From contig JANXTA010000006.1 of NCBI GenBank assembly GCA_025356395.1, forward strand, positions 1 through 54,476: a stretch of DNA of 54,476 bases, in the 5' to 3' direction. Every line of letters begins with the position of its first letter. Position 1 is the first letter of the stretch. The notes beneath the pieces are model-generated. The model saw nothing but the letters and a program-made list of their open reading frames with translations, was not told where the DNA came from and made no database searches. The stretch comes from Betaproteobacteria bacterium (GTDB lineage: Bacteria > Pseudomonadota > Gammaproteobacteria > Burkholderiales > Burkholderiaceae_D). Shown here in pieces: positions 26,943-38,354 of the stretch. Position numbers and translations under genes: made by a program.

Positions 26943-27887
26943 CTAGACGAACAGCTCGTCGGCCGTCACCACCGACGTGCCGAACTTCCCGACGACGATG
27001 CCGCCCGCGCGGTTCGCGTAGTCGACCGCCTCGCGCACTTGCGCGCCCGACGCCAGCAGCGTCGCCAGCGTCGCGATCACCGTGTCGCCGGCGCCCGTCA
27101 CGTCGAATACCTCGCGGGCCTGCGCGGGCACGTCGTAGCGCCCGAACGTCGCGCCGTCGCAATCGAACAGCGTCATGCCCTCCTCGGCGCGTGTCAGCAG
27201 GAGCGCTTCGAGATCCAGGGAATCGACCAGCGCATTGGCGCGCACGTCGAGTTCGGCTTCGGTCGACCAGCGACCGATCACCTCGCGCAGTTCCGCGCGA
27301 TTGGGCGTGAGGATGCTGGCGCCCACATAGCGCGCATAGTCCTCACCCTTCGGATCGACCAGCACGCGCCGACTCGCGGCACGCGCGGCCTCGATCATCC
27401 GGCGGATGTGCGTGAGGCCGCCCTTGCCGTAGTCGGACAGTACGACCACGTCGTAGTGCGCGAGCAACTCGACGAACTGGTCGAGCTTGTCGGCCAGCAC
27501 CTCGTGGCTGGGCGCATCCTCGAAGTCGACGCGCAGCAATTGCTGCTGACGGCCGATCACGCGCAGCTTGATCGTGGTCGGCAACGTCGCGTCGCGATGC
27601 AGGTGTGGCGCGATGCCGGTCTCGGCCAGCAGCGCGGCGACGCGCTCGCCGGGCTCGTCGTGGCCCACCACGGACAGCAGCCCGACCTGCGCGCCCAGCG
27701 CGGCCGCGTTCTTGGCGACGTTGGCCGCCCCGCCAAGGCGGTCCTCGACACGTGCGACGCGCACCACCGGCACCGGCGCCTCGGGCGAGATGCGCTCGAC
27801 GTCGCCGAACCAGTAGCGGTCGAGCATCACGTCGCCGACCACCAGCACGCGGGCGCCCGCGATGCGCGAACGATCGAAGGGCTTCAT
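26943..27887 (-). CDS. rfaE: D-glycero-beta-D-manno-heptose-7-phosphate kinase (RfaE domain I)
   Basis: A 314-aa PfkB-family sugar kinase equal to the N-terminal half of E. coli HldE. Substrate and ATP motifs include VVGDVMLDRYWFGDVERISPEAPVPVV, DRLGGAANVAKNAAALGA, VLVDPKGEDYARY and the catalytic DVTGAGDTVIATLA near residue 254. It lacks the cytidylyltransferase-like domain, as is usual in betaproteobacteria, where that activity is a separate gene not seen here. The start at 27887 (MKPFDRSRIAGARVLVVGD) gives normal length. It follows ugd by 11 bases. Confidence 0.95.
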   Translation of the reverse strand: MKPFDRSRIAGARVLVVGDVMLDRYWFGDVERISPEAPVPVVRVARVEDRLGGAANVAKNAAALGAQVGLLSVVGHDEPGERVAALLAETGIAPHLHRDATLPTTIKLRVIGRQQQLLRVDFEDAPSHEVLADKLDQFVELLAHYDVVVLSDYGKGGLTHIRRMIEAARAASRRVLVDPKGEDYARYVGASILTPNRAELREVIGRWSTEAELDVRANALVDSLDLEALLLTRAEEGMTLFDCDGATFGRYDVPAQAREVFDVTGAGDTVIATLATLLASGAQVREAVDYANRAGGIVVGKFGTSVVTADELFV

Positions 27888-27898
27888 CGGAACAACGC

Positions 27899-29287
27899 TT
27901 AGCCCGCGGACGACATCGTCGAGCGATGCATCGGTCGACCGATCGGGATGTAGTCGAGGTCGAAGGCCGCGATGCGCTCGGGGTCGTAGAGATTGCGACC
28001 GTCGAAGATCACCTTGTCGGACAACTGCTTCTGCATCGCATCGAAATCCGGGCTGCGGAACGCCTTCCATTCGGTGACGATGACGAGCGCGCAGGCGCCG
28101 TCGAGCGCGGCCTCGGGCGTCTCTGCGTACGCGATCCGTTCGAGCATCCGTGGCTGGCCCTCGAAGTCGAGGGCCATCACGCGCTTCGCCTCGTCCATCG
28201 CGACCGGGTCGTGCGCGGTGACCGAGCCGCCGCGTTCGAGGATCTGGCGGATCAACACGCGCGACGGCGCGTCGCGCATGTCGTCGGTGTTGGGCTTGAA
28301 CGCGAGGCCCCAGACCGCGAAGCGACGACCCGACAAATCTTCGCCGAAGCGCGCGACGAGCTTGCCGACCAGCACGTTCTTCTGCGCTTCGTTGGCGGCT
28401 TCGACGGCCTCGAGGATGCGCGACGGACGACCCGCTTCGGTACCGCTGCGCTGGAGCGCCTGCACGTCCTTCGGGAAGCACGAGCCGCCATAGCCGCAGC
28501 CGGCGTAGAGGAAGTGATAGCCGATGCGCGGGTCGGAGCCGATGCCCTGGCGCACCAGTTCGATGTCGGCTCCCAGCACTTCGGCCAGATTGGCGAGCTC
28601 GTTCATGAACGAGATGCGGGTCGCGAGCATCGCGTTGGCCGCGTACTTGGTCAGCTCGGCCGAGCGCACGTCCATGAACATCATGCGGTCGTGGTTGCGC
28701 TGGAACGGCGAGTACAGCGAGCGCATCGTGCGACGCGCGCGTTCACCCTCGGCATCCGACGTGCAGCCGATGACGATGCGATCCGGGCGCATGAAGTCCT
28801 CGACGGCCGCGCCTTCCTTCAGGAACTCGGGGTTGGAGACGACGGTGAACGCCTGCTCGATACCGCGCTTGCCGAGCTCGTCCTCGACGGCCAATCGAAC
28901 CTTGTCGGCGGTGCCGACCGGCACCGTCGACTTGTCGACGATGACCTTGAAGCCGGTCATGTGCTGGCCGATGTTGCGGGCGGCCGCGGTGACGTACCTG
29001 AGGTCGGCCGAACCGTCTTCGTCGGGCGGCGTACCGACCGCAATGAACTGCACCTCGCCGTGCGCGACGGCTTTCGCGATGTCCGTCGTGAACGAGATGC
29101 GACCGGCCGCGCGGTTGCGCGCGACCATCTCGAGCAGGCCCGGCTCGTAGATCGGGATACCGCCGCTGTTGAGCACGTCGATCTTCGCCGCATCGACGTC
29201 CAGGCAGACCACCTGGTTGCCCACTTCGGCCAGGCACGCGCCGGTGACCAGGCCGACGTAGCCGCTTCCCACGATCGTCACTTTCAT
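27899..29287 (-). CDS. ugd: UDP-glucose 6-dehydrogenase
   Basis: A 462-aa NAD-dependent enzyme oxidising UDP-glucose to UDP-glucuronate for LPS sugars or exopolysaccharide. The Rossmann start is [22 protein letters not shown]. The catalytic cysteine is in [14 protein letters not shown] (near residue 264). The C-terminal UDP-binding domain contains [18 protein letters not shown]. It sits between lapB (4 bases upstream) and rfaE, so envelope sugar and LPS-assembly genes form one unit. Confidence 0.96.
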   Translation of the reverse strand: MKVTIVGSGYVGLVTGACLAEVGNQVVCLDVDAAKIDVLNSGGIPIYEPGLLEMVARNRAAGRISFTTDIAKAVAHGEVQFIAVGTPPDEDGSADLRYVTAAARNIGQHMTGFKVIVDKSTVPVGTADKVRLAVEDELGKRGIEQAFTVVSNPEFLKEGAAVEDFMRPDRIVIGCTSDAEGERARRTMRSLYSPFQRNHDRMMFMDVRSAELTKYAANAMLATRISFMNELANLAEVLGADIELVRQGIGSDPRIGYHFLYAGCGYGGSCFPKDVQALQRSGTEAGRPSRILEAVEAANEAQKNVLVGKLVARFGEDLSGRRFAVWGLAFKPNTDDMRDAPSRVLIRQILERGGSVTAHDPVAMDEAKRVMALDFEGQPRMLERIAYAETPEAALDGACALVIVTEWKAFRSPDFDAMQKQLSDKVIFDGRNLYDPERIAAFDLDYIPIGRPMHRSTMSSAG

Positions 29288-29291
29288 CTTC

Positions 29292-30476
29292 TCAATTCCT
29301 CTGTGTCTCTAATTCTTCGGTACGGCGGGGAGGATAGGTTTCCCAGTTCGAACAGCCCGGGCATTGCCAGTAGAACTGGCGCGCCTTGAAGCCGCAATGC
29401 GAACACACGTAGCGGCCGAGGCGGCGCGTGTGATGGTGCAGGAGGTTCTTGACGACATCGAGATCACCGCGATCCTCTTGCGTCGGCAACGACAGTTGCC
29501 CGCGCGTGTCGAGGTACTGCGCCAGCGCGAGCAGGCTCGGGCTGCGGTGCAGCTCCTGGCGCGCGACCTCGTTGGCGGCTTCGACACCCTGCGCGGTCCG
29601 CGTGGCGCGCACCACTGTCTCGAGCAGGTCGATCGACGGATTCGCATCGAGCCACGACCGAAGCAGTTTCAATCCCTCTTCGCCACGACCGAGTCGCGTG
29701 TGCGCGTCGATCAGCCGATCGCCGATCAGCGAGACGTAGGGCGCGTTCTGCTGCTCGATGCGCTTCCACGACGTGATCGCTTCCTCGTCGCGCTGTTCGC
29801 CCACCGCGATGTCGCCAAGCTGGATCAGCGCCCGCACGTTCTGGCGGTTGGCGGCGAGCGCGTCGGCGAGCGCGAGTTTTGCATCGTGGAGTCGGGACTC
29901 GTTCAGTGCGAGCTGCGCGATCTCGCAATGGAACTGCGCGATGCGGACCTGGTTCGATCCGGTGCCCGCGCGCTGCAACGCGTCGGCCATCTCGATCGCC
30001 TGCTTCCACTCCTTCTCGATCTCGAAGATCTCGAGCAGATGGCGCTGCGAATCGGTGCCGTAGGTCGAGCCTTCGAGCTTGCGGAAGGTCTCTTCGGCGC
30101 GATCGAGCAGGCCCGCCTTCAGGTAGTCGAGGCCGAGCTCAAACAGCGCGTGCAGCCGCTGATCGTCCGGCAGGTCCGGCCGGTTGAGCAGGTTCTGATG
30201 CATGCGGATCGCCCGTTCGGTCTCGCCGCGACGCCGGAACAGGCTGCCGAGCGCGAAGTGCAGTTCGATGGTCTCGGGGTCGAGCTTGACCACCTCGATG
30301 AACGCGTCGATCGCGCGATCGGGCTGCTCGGACAGCAGGAAGTTGAGACCCTTGAAGTACGAGCGAGGAAGACTGCGCGACTCGGTCAGCAGCGCGCGCA
30401 GGTCGACCCGCGCGGCGATCCAGCCGAGCGCGAACGCGCCGGCGATCGCGAGCAGCCACCACTGCTGGAAGTCCAT
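29292..30476 (-). CDS. lapB: Lipopolysaccharide assembly protein LapB
   Basis: A 394-aa inner-membrane-anchored TPR protein. An N-terminal helix ([17 protein letters not shown]) precedes at least six TPR-like repeats (e.g. [34 protein letters not shown]). A C-terminal rubredoxin-like metal site consists of [23 protein letters not shown] (two CxxC pairs). LapB recruits LpxC to FtsH and so sets LPS synthesis rate. It is downstream of lapA, as in E. coli. Confidence 0.95.
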   Translation of the reverse strand: MDFQQWWLLAIAGAFALGWIAARVDLRALLTESRSLPRSYFKGLNFLLSEQPDRAIDAFIEVVKLDPETIELHFALGSLFRRRGETERAIRMHQNLLNRPDLPDDQRLHALFELGLDYLKAGLLDRAEETFRKLEGSTYGTDSQRHLLEIFEIEKEWKQAIEMADALQRAGTGSNQVRIAQFHCEIAQLALNESRLHDAKLALADALAANRQNVRALIQLGDIAVGEQRDEEAITSWKRIEQQNAPYVSLIGDRLIDAHTRLGRGEEGLKLLRSWLDANPSIDLLETVVRATRTAQGVEAANEVARQELHRSPSLLALAQYLDTRGQLSLPTQEDRGDLDVVKNLLHHHTRRLGRYVCSHCGFKARQFYWQCPGCSNWETYPPRRTEELETQRN

Positions 30477-30498
30477 GCGGCTCGCTCCGGACCTGGGT

Positions 30499-30846
30499 TC
30501 AGGTCGTGGTTCGAGCGCCGCGCGCGACGGACTGGATCACGTCGGTGGCGCCCGGATCGAAGTTGGATCCGGGCGCCCGGACCGCGGCGGTCGCGGTATC
30601 GACGGGACGTGACGTCAGGCGACGCAGGCGGCGCAGCTCGACACGCTGGCTCACCCAGGCAGGCATCAACGCGATGTAGCCGAACGCGAAGCCGGCGATG
30701 AAGAACGCGAGCAGCAATGCGATCAGAGGCGCGCGCGTCGCCATGCCGGCGAAGAAGTGCAGGTCCGTCTCCGCGGTGTTGTTCACCGCGAACGCGAACA
30801 GGACCAGGAACAGGACGAGCCAGAGTGCTCCGATGATGATGCGCAT
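30499..30846 (-). CDS. lapA: Lipopolysaccharide assembly protein A domain protein (LapA)
   Basis: A 115-aa protein with two membrane helices: RIIIGALWLVLFLVLFAFAVNNTAETDLHFF and ATRAPLIALLLAFFIAGFAFGYIALM. A basic C-terminal tail follows (RVELRRLRRLTSR). This is the LapA/DUF1049 layout. ATG 30846 gives the usual start (MRIIIGALW). It lies directly before lapB, 22 bases away, and after ihfB. Confidence 0.9.
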   Translation of the reverse strand: MRIIIGALWLVLFLVLFAFAVNNTAETDLHFFAGMATRAPLIALLLAFFIAGFAFGYIALMPAWVSQRVELRRLRRLTSRPVDTATAAVRAPGSNFDPGATDVIQSVARGARTTT

Positions 30847-31006
30847 GGCTTCCTCTGCGGCTGAATGGGGTTGTTGAGGACGAAGCGGTCCGCTGCAATC
30901 TGCTCGACGGACACGAGGCGCGGAGCCTAGCCCATTCGCGCCCGCTCGGGGTCCGACGCAAGAGATGGTGATCGATACGTCGGGCAAGACGCGCCCGCCG
31001 AAGGGC

Positions 31007-31366
<360 letters not shown>

Positions 31367-31418
31367 ACCGGATGGGTCAGGAATTTGGGGTGGTGCACTG
31401 GACGATCGGTGTTCCGAC

Positions 31419-31458
31419 AAAAAACATGCGGACGGGCGCGAGGCGCCACGTCCGCATG
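31419..31458 (-). terminator. Rho-independent terminator after rpsA
   Basis: A strong hairpin on the minus strand. Outer arms CATGCGGACG (31425-31434) and CGTCCGCATG (31449-31458) pair perfectly. Inner arms GGCGC/GCGCC pair around a GAG loop with one bulged base. In the minus direction it is followed at once by six T (31424-31419). It lies 35 bases past the rpsA stop and before ihfB, so it would end or attenuate rpsA transcription. ihfB likely has its own promoter. Confidence 0.9.
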
Positions 31459-31492
31459 GGTTGCTGCGTTGCTGCTCGGGTTGGATCCCGCT

Positions 31493-33232
31493 TCAGTTCT
31501 GCTGGTTGCCGCTATCGAGCTTCGCCTTCAACAGCGCGCCGAGGTTGGTGGTGCCGGTCGCGGCACCCGTCTCTGCGGCCATGCGGGCCATCTGCTCCTG
31601 CGTGTCGGCACTGTCCTTTGCCTTGATCGACAGGTTGATGCTGCGGTTCTTGCGATCGACGTTGATGACCATCGCGTTCACTGCATCGCCTTCCTTCAGC
31701 ATGTTGCGGGCGTCTTCCACGCGGTCACGCGAGATTTCCGACGCACGCAGATAGCCTTCGATGTCGCCGGCGATGGTGATGACCGCGCCCTTGGCATCGA
31801 CCGACTTGACGGTGCCGTCGACGATCGCACCCTTCTCGTAGGTGGAAGCGAAGTTGGAGAACGGATCTCCTTCCATCTGCTTGACGCCCAGCGAGATGCG
31901 CTCGCGCTCGAGATCGATCGCGAGGACAATGGCTTCGAGGTCGTCGCCCTTCTTGAACTTGCGGACAGCTTCTTCGCCGGGCTCGTTCCACGACAGGTCC
32001 GACAGGTGGACCAGGCCGTCGATGCCACCGGGCAGGCCGATGAACACACCGAAGTCGGTGATCGACTTGATGGCACCCGAGACCTTGTCGCCCTTCTTGT
32101 GGTTGAGCGAGAACTCTTCCCAGGGATTCGGCTTGCACTGCTTCATACCGAGGCTGATGCGGCGACGGTCTTCATCGATTTCGAGGACCATGACTTCGAC
32201 TTCGTCGCCCAGCGCGACGACCTTGGCCGGCGAGATGTTGCGGTTGGTCCAGTCCATCTCGGACACGTGCACCAGGCCTTCGATGCCCTGCTCGACTTCG
32301 ACGAATGCGCCGTAGTCGGTGATGTTGGTGACCTTGCCGAACAGGCGCGTGCCCGAAGGGTAGCGGCGCGACAGGCCGACCCACGGGTCTTCGCCGAGCT
32401 GCTTCACGCCCAGCGAGACGCGGTTCTTTTCCTGGTCGAACTTGAGGACCTTGGCCGTGATTTCCTGGCCGACCGAGATCAGCTCGGACGGGTGACGCAC
32501 GCGACGCCATGCCAGGTCGGTGATGTGCAGCAGGCCGTCGATGCCGCCGAGGTCTACGAACGCACCGTAGTCGGTGATGTTCTTCACGACGCCGGTGACG
32601 ATGGTGCCTTCCTTCAGCGTCTCGAGCAGCTTGGCGCGCTCTTCGCCCATCGACGCTTCGACCACCGCGCGACGCGAGACCACGACGTTGTTGCGCTTGC
32701 GGTCGAGCTTGATGACCTTGAAGTCGAAGGTCTTGCCTTCGAACGGCGTGGTGTCCTTGACGGGACGCGTGTCGACCAGCGAGCCCGGCAGGAACGCGCG
32801 GATGCCGTTGGTCATGACGGTCAGGCCGCCCTTGACCTTGCCGGTGATGGTGCCGGTGATCTGTTCGCCGGAGTCGAGGGCCTTCTCGAGGGCCATCCAC
32901 GACGCGAGGCGCTTGGCCTTGTCGCGGCTCAGCAGCGTGTCGCCGAAACCGTTCTCGAGCGACTCGATCGCCACCGAGACGAAGTCGCCCGGCTTGGCTT
33001 CGATCTCGCCGAGATCGTTTTTGAATTCTTCAACGGGGATGAAGCTTTCCGACTTGAGGCCCGCATTGACGACCACGAAGTTGTAGTCGACGCGAACCAC
33101 CTCAGCGGTGATCACTTCGCCAGCGCGCATGTCTTGATGCGTCAGGCTGTCTTCGAACATTGCAGCAAACGAATCGGGATTCATCCCCGCGTATTGCTTA
33201 GCCTCGGGAGAGGCGAGATTGGTAATTGCCAT
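31493..33232 (-). CDS. rpsA: 30S ribosomal protein S1
   Basis: A 579-aa protein made of six S1 RNA-binding domains. Repeated motifs such as [55 protein letters not shown] and [28 protein letters not shown] are visible. S1 brings mRNA to the 30S subunit and is essential. ATG 33232 begins [31 protein letters not shown] 218-base leader to cmk may hold its promoter and autoregulatory site, but I cannot define them. Confidence 0.97.
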   Translation of the reverse strand: MAITNLASPEAKQYAGMNPDSFAAMFEDSLTHQDMRAGEVITAEVVRVDYNFVVVNAGLKSESFIPVEEFKNDLGEIEAKPGDFVSVAIESLENGFGDTLLSRDKAKRLASWMALEKALDSGEQITGTITGKVKGGLTVMTNGIRAFLPGSLVDTRPVKDTTPFEGKTFDFKVIKLDRKRNNVVVSRRAVVEASMGEERAKLLETLKEGTIVTGVVKNITDYGAFVDLGGIDGLLHITDLAWRRVRHPSELISVGQEITAKVLKFDQEKNRVSLGVKQLGEDPWVGLSRRYPSGTRLFGKVTNITDYGAFVEVEQGIEGLVHVSEMDWTNRNISPAKVVALGDEVEVMVLEIDEDRRRISLGMKQCKPNPWEEFSLNHKKGDKVSGAIKSITDFGVFIGLPGGIDGLVHLSDLSWNEPGEEAVRKFKKGDDLEAIVLAIDLERERISLGVKQMEGDPFSNFASTYEKGAIVDGTVKSVDAKGAVITIAGDIEGYLRASEISRDRVEDARNMLKEGDAVNAMVINVDRKNRSINLSIKAKDSADTQEQMARMAAETGAATGTTNLGALLKAKLDSGNQQN

Positions 33233-33450
33233 GTAAGTTTGAAAACCGCGATACCCGCGGACCTTGTTCGGGGGTGGATGGAATGCCTCGTGAGTTCGGA
33301 CCAGGCTAAAGACGATCGCGAATTTTGGAAGGACGACGAGGTTAGCAGGAAAGCCGTTCCCGATCAACTGTTTAACCCGCCGAACGAGTCCGCGCCGCAA
33401 CAGGGCCGTACGCATCGGAAACCATCGCTTCCGGTTGCGCGCGAATGCCG

Positions 33451-34128
33451 TCAGCGCACGATGCCCTTGGCCTTCGCGAGGTCGAGGACCCTGGCGATCA
33501 CCTCTTCGAGACCGAGCGTCGAACTATCGATCGTCACCGCGTCCGCGGCGGCGGCCAGCGGCGCCACCTTGCGGTTCGCGTCGCGGGAGTCGCGGGCGTG
33601 CAGGTCCTGGCGGATCAGGTCGAGATCGGCCGGCGTGCCGCGCTCGATCAGCTGTCGGTAGCGACGCTCGGCGCGCGCGTCGACGTCCGCAACGAGGAAC
33701 ACCTTGAGCGGCGCGTCAGGAAACACGATGGTGCCCATGTCGCGGCCGTCGGCGACCAGACCGGGCGCCCTGCGGAAAGCACGCTGGCGATCGAGCAAAG
33801 CGCCGCGCAGCGCCGGGAACGGCGCGATCGCCGACGCGAGATTGCCGATGCGCTCGGCGCGGATCTCGTCGGTGACGTCGCGCGCGTCCATGAAGATGCG
33901 GCTCGCGGTGAAAGTCGGGTCGAGCGCCAGCGCGCAGGCAGCGAGCTCGACCTCGTCGTTGAGGTCGATGCCGAGCCGTTCCGCGTCCAGCGCGGTGAGG
34001 CGGTAGAGCGCGCCGCTGTCGAGTACGTGGAAGCCGAGGGCCTCGGCGACCCCGTCGGCCACGCTGCCCTTGCCAGACGCGGTCGGGCCGTCGATGGTGA
34101 GTACCGGAATCGTGGAGTCGATCGTCAT
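33451..34128 (-). CDS. cmk: Cytidylate kinase
   Basis: A 225-aa (d)CMP kinase. The P-loop GPTASGKGS is at residues 14-22. [18 protein letters not shown], the CMP-binding [19 protein letters not shown], and the lid arginines in [10 protein letters not shown] are family markers. Its ATG overlaps the aroA stop as ATGA (34125-34128), showing translational coupling. The aroA-cmk-rpsA order is conserved in proteobacteria. Confidence 0.96.
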   Translation of the reverse strand: MTIDSTIPVLTIDGPTASGKGSVADGVAEALGFHVLDSGALYRLTALDAERLGIDLNDEVELAACALALDPTFTASRIFMDARDVTDEIRAERIGNLASAIAPFPALRGALLDRQRAFRRAPGLVADGRDMGTIVFPDAPLKVFLVADVDARAERRYRQLIERGTPADLDLIRQDLHARDSRDANRKVAPLAAAADAVTIDSSTLGLEEVIARVLDLAKAKGIVR

Positions 34129-35501
34129 GCGGGAGTGCGCGCGCGCGTCGCGTACGAGCCCATCGGCTCGACCAGCGTCTCGAAACGATCGAAGTAGTCG
34201 GGGAAGGTCTTGGCGACGCAGTCGGGATCCTGGATGCGCACCGGGATGCCGAGGAAGCGCATGAGCGAGAAGCACATCGCGATACGGTGGTCGTCGTAGG
34301 TCTCGACCGCGATCGGCTCGCCGCGAACGGCATGCTCGGTCAGCATCGCGATCGACGCGGCGGACAGCGGATGCACGCGCAGCCAGTCGTCGCCCAGCTC
34401 GACCTGCGCGCCGAAGCGTCCGAGCTCGGTGGCCATCGCGGCAAGCCGGTCGGTCTCCTTGACGCGCCAGCTGCCGACGTTGCGCAGTGTGCTCGGCGCG
34501 CTGGCGAACAGCGCGAGCACGGCGACCGTCATCGCGGCGTCGGGGATGTCGTTGAAGTCCGCGTCGATCGGACGGAGGCGGAAGCCGGAGGCGACGCCGG
34601 GGGACCGCACCTCCGTCGCGTTCTCGCTCTGCGTGACCTGGGCGCCCATCGCGATCAGCACGTCCACGAAGCGCGCATCGCCCTGGATGCTGGTCGGCGA
34701 GATGCCCTCGACCCGCACCGGGCCGCCGCCCAGGAGACCAGCGGCCAGCAGGCACGCGGCCGACGAGGCATCGCCTTCGACGGCAATCGTTCCGGGGCTG
34801 ACGTAAACGGCCCCTTGCTCGATGCGGAAACGATGGCCCGGCTCTTCAAGAACCTCGACGCCAAAACGCCGCATCAGCGCGATCGTGAGGTCGATGTAGG
34901 GCCGCGAGATCAGGTCGCCTTCGACCTCGATGGTCGCCTCGGCATCCTGCGTGAGCATTGGCCCGGCCTGCAGCAGGCCGGTGAGGAACTGGCTCGACGC
35001 GCTCGCATCGACCCGGAGGTTGCGCGACGACGACGATTCGACCGGCTCGATCATCAGCGGCGGATAGCCGGGTGCGGCTTCATACGTGATCCGCGCACCG
35101 ACCCGCGTCAGCGCATCGACGAGGTCGCCGATCGGTCGTTCGTGCATGCGTGCGATACCGGACAAACGATAAGTGCCGCCCGCGAACGCCAGAGCCGCCG
35201 TCAGCGTGCGGATCGACAGTCCGGAGTTGCCGATGTGGATAGCGGCCTCGCGATTCGGGAAACGCGAAGCGCCCGTCACGACCACCGAGCCGTCGACCTC
35301 GCGAACCGGCACCCCGAGCGCCCGCAGCGCGTCGAGCATCACCATCGTGTCGTCGGATCGCAGCAGTCCGGTGATCGTGGTGTCGCCGTCGGCCAGGGCG
35401 GCAAGCAGCAGCAAGCGGATCGAGATGCTCTTCGAGCCCGGCACGCGCATCGTGCCGCGGGCGGTGTCGGCCGGATGCAGGTCGAGGAAATCGCGTCGCA
35501 T
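34125..35501 (-). CDS. aroA: 3-phosphoshikimate 1-carboxyvinyltransferase (EPSP synthase)
   Basis: A 458-aa enzyme joining phosphoenolpyruvate to shikimate-3-phosphate. The N-terminal substrate loop is RVPGSKSISIRLLLLAALADG (usual consensus PGSKSISNR; here Ile replaces Asn). The PEP-site motif is HIGNSGLSIRTLTAAL, where most relatives have GNAGTAMR. The C-terminal catalytic region has WRVKETDRLAAMATELGRFGA and TYDDHRIAMCFSL. I chose ATG 35501 (MRRDFLDLHP); 35525 would also fit. The loop differences resemble class II-like or divergent EPSP synthases. Confidence 0.95.
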   Translation of the reverse strand: MRRDFLDLHPADTARGTMRVPGSKSISIRLLLLAALADGDTTITGLLRSDDTMVMLDALRALGVPVREVDGSVVVTGASRFPNREAAIHIGNSGLSIRTLTAALAFAGGTYRLSGIARMHERPIGDLVDALTRVGARITYEAAPGYPPLMIEPVESSSSRNLRVDASASSQFLTGLLQAGPMLTQDAEATIEVEGDLISRPYIDLTIALMRRFGVEVLEEPGHRFRIEQGAVYVSPGTIAVEGDASSAACLLAAGLLGGGPVRVEGISPTSIQGDARFVDVLIAMGAQVTQSENATEVRSPGVASGFRLRPIDADFNDIPDAAMTVAVLALFASAPSTLRNVGSWRVKETDRLAAMATELGRFGAQVELGDDWLRVHPLSAASIAMLTEHAVRGEPIAVETYDDHRIAMCFSLMRFLGIPVRIQDPDCVAKTFPDYFDRFETLVEPMGSYATRARTPA

Positions 35502-35508
35502 CGTCGGC

Positions 35509-36042
35509 TCACGTAGCCGGCGCATGGCGCGTGCGATTGCGCCACAGCAACACGACGATGATCATATTGATGGCGAACAAGCCGACGCTGGTCCACGTGA
35601 AGCGATGCAGCATCTCGCGGATCTCCAGCGGCAGGTAGAGCGCCGCACTCGCGATGCCGAGCACCCAACCCCAGCGCTTCTCGAACCACAGGCCGTAGGC
35701 CTCGACGAAGCGCAGCAGTGCGTAGAGCAGCGCACCGGCGGCTAGCAAGGTGAGTTGCGTGTCCTGCAGATGCGCCACCGCGCGCTGGAAGATGTGCGAC
35801 GTGTGTCCGGCTGGATTGAGGTGGAAGTGACCGACGATCTCCTCGATCGAGCGTTCCTGGTCCGGGCGCAGGAAGTAGACCGCGAGACCACCGGCCAGCA
35901 ACACCAGCACGCCCTTGGCCGCCTCCCAGACCGCGATCACCTGGAGGGTCGCCCGACCGGCGCGGCCAGGATGGATGTCCGTGCTCGCAGGCGACGGGGC
36001 CTCGAGGTGCGAGGCGTGGAGTTTGGGAGGGGAAGTGGACAT
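35509..36042 (-). CDS. DUF2127 family membrane protein
   Basis: A 177-aa protein with four predicted helices. LQVIAVWEAAKGVLVLLAGGLAVYFLRPD starts the domain. HFHLNPAGHTSHIFQRAVAHL and ALLRFVEAYGLWFEKRWGWVLGIASAALYLPLEI are typical DUF2127 segments. Function unknown. It lies only 7 bases upstream of aroA on the same strand, so it now occupies the place where tyrA would normally precede aroA. Confidence 0.85.
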   Translation of the reverse strand: MSTSPPKLHASHLEAPSPASTDIHPGRAGRATLQVIAVWEAAKGVLVLLAGGLAVYFLRPDQERSIEEIVGHFHLNPAGHTSHIFQRAVAHLQDTQLTLLAAGALLYALLRFVEAYGLWFEKRWGWVLGIASAALYLPLEIREMLHRFTWTSVGLFAINMIIVVLLWRNRTRHAPAT

Positions 36043-36228
36043 GGAAAGGGGAGCGCGACGGCGTTCGGAATGCTGATCGACGCGGGCTCATGCCCCGGGC
36101 CCAGGGGCCCTCCGAAGACGTAACCCGGCATGGTACCGGAGCATAATTGCGCGTCGGTCCGGCCACGCCCGAACCACTGCGCGATGCGCAGGCCGAGCCC
36201 GGGAATCATCCTTGCACCGACACCCCCG

Positions 36229-37539
36229 ATGACCTCTCCCCTCTCCCGCAAGCTCGCCCTGGACAACGAATGCATGGCCCTCGTCCTGCAGGGCGGTGGC
36301 GCGCTGGGGGCTTACCAGGCGGGCGTGTTCGAGGAGCTGCTCGCGATCGACGTCGAACCGAAGTGGGTCGCCGGCGTGTCGATCGGTGCCATCAACGCCG
36401 CGCTGATCGCCGGCAACGCGCCCGAGCATCGGCTCGCGCGACTGCACGAGTTCTGGGAACTGGTGTCGTCGGGCCCGGCGCGCCAGGCACCGTTCTTCGA
36501 CGGCCAGCGCACCGTGTTCAACCAGTGGAGCGCCGCGTGGGCCGCGACCTTCGGCGTGCCCGGCTTCTACAAGCCGCGCGTGCCGCCCGCGATGCTGCAG
36601 CCCGACGGCACCCCCGCGGCGCTGAGCGTGTACGACAGTGGTGCGTTGAAGTCGACGCTGGAACGCCTCGTCGATTTCGATCGCATCAACGCCAGGACCA
36701 TGCGGCTGTCGGTGGGTGCGGTGAACGTCACGACCGGCAACTCGAAGTGGTTCGACAACCACAACTGCCCCGACGGCAGCGGCCCGACGATCATCGCGGC
36801 CCAACACATCATGGCCTCGGGCGCGTTGCCGCCCGCCTTCGGTCCGGTGGTGATCGACGGCGAGTCCTACTGGGACGGCGGCATCCTGTCGAACACACCG
36901 CTGCAGTACGTGCTCGATGCGCGGGACGACGTGAAGCTGCTGGCCGTGCAGGTCGACCTGTTCCCGTCGCGCGGTCCGCTGCCGGTCAATCTCGGCGGCG
37001 TGCTGCAGCGGCACAAGGACATCATGTATTCGAGCCGCACGCGCTTCACGACCGAGAAGATCGCGGAGATGCAACGGCTGCGCGGGGCGATGCGCCGACT
37101 GATCCGTCGCCTGCCCGAAGCGCTGCGCGACGACCCCGACCTGCGCGCGCTCGACGCGACCCTGCACACGCAGCGGGTCGACATCGTGCACCTGATCTAT
37201 CGCCAGAGCGCGTTCGAAAGCGAGTCGAAGGACTACGAGTTCTCGCGGCCGTCGATGCTCGATCACTGGCAGCGTGGCGTCGACGACATGCGGCGCACGC
37301 ATCAGCATCTGGACTGGCTGGAAGTGTCGGCGATCGACAGCGACGTGACCGTGTACGACCTGGCACAGGGCTACGAAGCGGCACCCTCGTCGAAGGACGA
37401 GCCGGACCACGATGAGAAGGTCGCGCTGGTCGAGGCGTCGAAGACCCTGACGAAGAAGCCCGCGGCCAGAAAGACATTCACGCGCAAGGCGGCCACGCCA
37501 CGCGCCCGGCAAGCATCCAACGTTCGAAGAAAGGGTTGA
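36229..37539 (+). CDS. Patatin-like phospholipase with DUF3734 region
   Basis: A 436-aa protein. The patatin domain (about 15-240) has oxyanion motif [14 protein letters not shown], nucleophile [14 protein letters not shown] (Ser near residue 51) and catalytic Asp in [15 protein letters not shown]. The following DUF3734 part includes [20 protein letters not shown]. The last 35 residues are Lys/Ala/Thr-rich ([16 protein letters not shown]). Relatives in PHB-producing betaproteobacteria sit beside 3-hydroxybutyrate dehydrogenase, as here, suggesting a lipid or polyhydroxybutyrate role. ATG 36229 was chosen over 36130, whose extra 33 residues are not family-like. Confidence 0.9.
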   Translation: MTSPLSRKLALDNECMALVLQGGGALGAYQAGVFEELLAIDVEPKWVAGVSIGAINAALIAGNAPEHRLARLHEFWELVSSGPARQAPFFDGQRTVFNQWSAAWAATFGVPGFYKPRVPPAMLQPDGTPAALSVYDSGALKSTLERLVDFDRINARTMRLSVGAVNVTTGNSKWFDNHNCPDGSGPTIIAAQHIMASGALPPAFGPVVIDGESYWDGGILSNTPLQYVLDARDDVKLLAVQVDLFPSRGPLPVNLGGVLQRHKDIMYSSRTRFTTEKIAEMQRLRGAMRRLIRRLPEALRDDPDLRALDATLHTQRVDIVHLIYRQSAFESESKDYEFSRPSMLDHWQRGVDDMRRTHQHLDWLEVSAIDSDVTVYDLAQGYEAAPSSKDEPDHDEKVALVEASKTLTKKPAARKTFTRKAATPRARQASNVRRKG

Positions 37540-37541
37540 CC

Positions 37542-38324
37542 ATGCGTTTGAAAGACAAGGTAGCGTTCGTGACCGGTGCCGCGAGCGGCATCGGCAGGGA
37601 GATCGCGGACACCTACGCGCGCGAAGGCGCCGCAGTCGCGATCGCCGACATGAACCAGGATGCCGCGATGGCGGCCGCGGCGGACATCGTCGCGAAGGGC
37701 GGCAAGGCGATCGGCCTGGCCTGCGACGTCACCGACGAGGCACAGGTCGAGGCCGCCGTCGAGGCGACCGTGAAGCAACTGGGTGGCGTGGATATCCTGG
37801 TGTCGAACGCCGGCATCCAGATCGTCCATCCGATCGAGGACTTCACGTATGCCGAGTGGAAGAAGATGCTGGCGATCCACCTCGACGGCGCCTTCCTCAC
37901 GACACGCGCCTGCTACCGGCACATGATCGCGTCGGGCAAGGGCGGCAGCATCATCTACATGGGCTCCGTGCATTCGAAGCAAGCGTCGGTCCTCAAGGCG
38001 CCCTACGTCACTGCCAAGCACGGCCTGCTCGGCCTCGCGAAGACGATCGCCAAGGAAGGCGCGCAGCACAAAATCCGCGCGAACGTCATCTGTCCGGGCT
38101 TCGTGCTGACGCCGCTGGTGAAGAAGCAGATCCCGGAGCAGGCCGCGACGCTGGGCATCAGCCAGGACGACGTCGTGAAGAAGGTGATGCTCAAAGACAC
38201 GGTCGACGGCGAGTTCACGACGGTGGCCGACGTGGCGGAAGTGGCGTTGCTGTTCGCGGCCTTCCCGACCAATGCGCTGACGGGGCAGTCGCTGATCGTC
38301 AGTCACGGGTGGAGCATGGAATAG
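37542..38324 (+). CDS. bdhA: 3-hydroxybutyrate dehydrogenase
   Basis: A 260-aa short-chain dehydrogenase interconverting 3-hydroxybutyrate and acetoacetate in PHB and ketone-body metabolism. NAD site [13 protein letters not shown] is near residue 11, [15 protein letters not shown] near 90, catalytic Ser in [11 protein letters not shown] and Tyr-Lys in [16 protein letters not shown]-type features include [15 protein letters not shown] and the C-terminal [18 protein letters not shown] 37542 has a GAAAGGG ribosome site and starts 2 bases after the patatin gene stop, so the two are one operon. Confidence 0.93.
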   Translation: MRLKDKVAFVTGAASGIGREIADTYAREGAAVAIADMNQDAAMAAAADIVAKGGKAIGLACDVTDEAQVEAAVEATVKQLGGVDILVSNAGIQIVHPIEDFTYAEWKKMLAIHLDGAFLTTRACYRHMIASGKGGSIIYMGSVHSKQASVLKAPYVTAKHGLLGLAKTIAKEGAQHKIRANVICPGFVLTPLVKKQIPEQAATLGISQDDVVKKVMLKDTVDGEFTTVADVAEVALLFAAFPTNALTGQSLIVSHGWSME

Positions 38325-38354
38325 ATTTCCAGAACGGCATGGCGAGGTGGGACC

